NCBI GenBank assembly: GCA_028872645.1
Contig: JAPKDK010000151.1
Coordinates: 1-7,203 of the forward strand
From: Verrucomicrobiota bacterium
Lineage (GTDB): Bacteria > Verrucomicrobiota > Verrucomicrobiia > Limisphaerales > UBA1100
Direction: 5' to 3'
Length of the DNA: 7,203 nucleotides
Shown: piece by piece, positions 6,391-7,203 of the stretch
How the letters are laid out: every line of letters starts with the position of its first letter
Position numbering within the stretch: position 1 is the stretch's first letter
The notes under the pieces: model-generated
What the model saw: the letters and a program-made list of their open reading frames with translations, nothing else
The model's database searches: none
Told to the model about the DNA's origin: nothing
Program-made: the position numbers and the translations under genes

Positions 6391-7203
6391 CGCGGTTGTG
6401 GGGTGGGGGCGGTTCCGGGCACTGTAGGCAACCTGGGGATACCGATGCCACCACGCACGCCGATTGACGGGGAGTTAGTTAGCGGCAGGGGAATTAGCGG
6501 CAGGGGAACGGTGTTGGGCGGGAGCCCCCGGGCAGGTCTTGGCACCAACACAGCCGGGGTAATATCTGTGGGCTTATCTTCATACTTCAAAACAAAACGA
6601 CGTGCCTTTTTCATTACGGGCCGAGCATTGCTTGAATAGCGATCGGTAAACGCTTTGATTTGTGCGGTGGAAAAATGGATGGGCTCAGTCATCACCGTCC
6701 AAAGGACATTTTCCGAACAGGGTGGGGTGGTGAGTGAGCCGTTGTAACGATAGTACGAACGCTTGCCTTCATTCGGCACCAAGCTCAACGGGCCGTCGAG
6801 GCGGAAGCGGATGCCGCCGTCATTGGGTTTCACCGCGTCCAAATCGGACCAGAGGTCTTTGATAAACGGATGGGCTTCTGGGCCCGTTTCAATCATCACG
6901 CCGATCACCGCTAGTTGAACTTGGGGCGCCTTTGGCTTTTCAGAGTGGTCGCCCGGGACAGGAACGCGTGAATCGTCGTGCGGGGTTTCAGTCACCAACT
7001 TGTGGACCAAATGCACTTCCATCTTGGCGGCATGGCCATTGAGGGTGTGCTCGCTTTTGGCGTGGAAATGAAACTGTAGCAGCTCGTATTTTTGGCCGTT
7101 GATGACGATGTAATTTTCATCATTCTTGATGTCCACCTGAATGGTGTGGCCATTGTCCATCAATAAATGCAGGCCGCCGGTGTAATGGAACTCAATGGGC
7201 TTG
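6387..7203 (-). CDS. Alpha-carbonic anhydrase, 5'-partial
   Basis: This zinc enzyme interconverts CO2 and bicarbonate; bacterial alpha-class members normally act in the periplasm. The frame is still open at the right edge, so the N-terminus, including any signal peptide and the proton-shuttle histidine, is outside the window. Read from the edge, it begins KPIEFHYTGG and then LLMDNGHTIQV, the typical first part of the fold. The zinc ligands are the two histidines of LQFHFHAKSEH and the one in MEVHLVH, and the Glu of SEH is the usual second-shell residue. YYRYNGSLTTPPCSENVLW holds the catalytic threonine region. Between HLVHK and QLAVIGVMIETG there is an insert of roughly twenty residues rich in Pro, Asp and Lys. 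After SSNARPVMKKARRFVLK, where the fold should end, about 65 extra residues follow, rich in Pro and ending TAPTPQPR. The gene converges on the YceK-like gene and the small frame. Confidence 0.95.
   Translation of the reverse strand, partial: KPIEFHYTGGLHLLMDNGHTIQVDIKNDENYIVINGQKYELLQFHFHAKSEHTLNGHAAKMEVHLVHKLVTETPHDDSRVPVPGDHSEKPKAPQVQLAVIGVMIETGPEAHPFIKDLWSDLDAVKPNDGGIRFRLDGPLSLVPNEGKRSYYRYNGSLTTPPCSENVLWTVMTEPIHFSTAQIKAFTDRYSSNARPVMKKARRFVLKYEDKPTDITPAVLVPRPARGLPPNTVPLPLIPLPLTNSPSIGVRGGIGIPRLPTVPGTAPTPQPR
6479..6508. repeat. Tandem 15-base direct repeat in the carbonic anhydrase tail
   Basis: TTAGCGGCAGGGGAA occurs twice in direct succession (6479-6493 and 6494-6508) without mismatch. It is in frame with the minus-strand carbonic anhydrase and encodes the repeated PLPL unit of the proline-rich tail. 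A recent in-frame duplication is the simplest explanation. Confidence 0.9.

Noticed and set aside
1..7203. CRISPR arrays, insertion sequences or a complete defence system
   Set aside because: No regularly spaced repeats, transposase motifs, or nuclease or helicase genes are visible on either strand.

Overview
The window suggests a free-living, probably aquatic member of the Planctomycetes/Verrucomicrobia group, with Verrucomicrobia my first guess. The reasons are a formylglycine-type sulfatase with a carbohydrate-binding-like tail next to a twin-arginine DUF1501 protein, the moderately high GC, and the lack of clear Shine-Dalgarno sites before most genes. This assignment rests on gene content, not on a marker gene.

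Layout, left to right. (1) Positions 1-1164, plus strand: the C-terminal 387 codons of a TPR-repeat protein whose start lies off the left edge. (2) Positions 1165-1519: a gene-free, AT-richer gap. It holds a possible hairpin after the TPR gene and, on the minus strand at 1286-1332, the 3' half of a tRNA-Ala(UGC): anticodon arm, variable loop, T-arm and 3' acceptor strand, with no D-arm or 5' half. This is the kind of scar a tRNA-targeting integrase leaves. (3) Positions 1520-5763, minus strand: three closely spaced genes that look like an operon. In transcription order they are a LolA-like lipoprotein, a secreted sulfatase with an F5/8-type C-terminal domain, and a Tat-exported DUF1501 protein. 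(4) Positions 5764-5892: a divergent intergenic region. (5) Positions 5893-6132, plus strand: a small YceK/DUF1375-like lipoprotein. (6) Positions 6133-6390: nested inverted repeats, then a possible 60-residue hypothetical protein. (7) Positions 6387-7203, minus strand: the C-terminal part of an alpha-carbonic anhydrase with an unusual insert and a proline-rich tail. Its start lies off the right edge.

How the genes fit together. Almost everything encoded here works outside the cytoplasm: two predicted lipoproteins, a secreted sulfatase, a Tat substrate and a normally periplasmic carbonic anhydrase. The minus-strand trio plausibly processes sulfated or phosphorylated polymers at the cell envelope, but no substrate can be read from the sequence. 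If the tRNA-Ala fragment is an attachment-site remnant in the usual orientation, the material to its right (the trio and possibly more) would be the imported side. I found no CRISPR array, insertion sequence, rRNA or complete tRNA. I also found no clearly new multi-gene system; the tRNA-Ala scar and the structured 6142-6209 segment are the least expected items.
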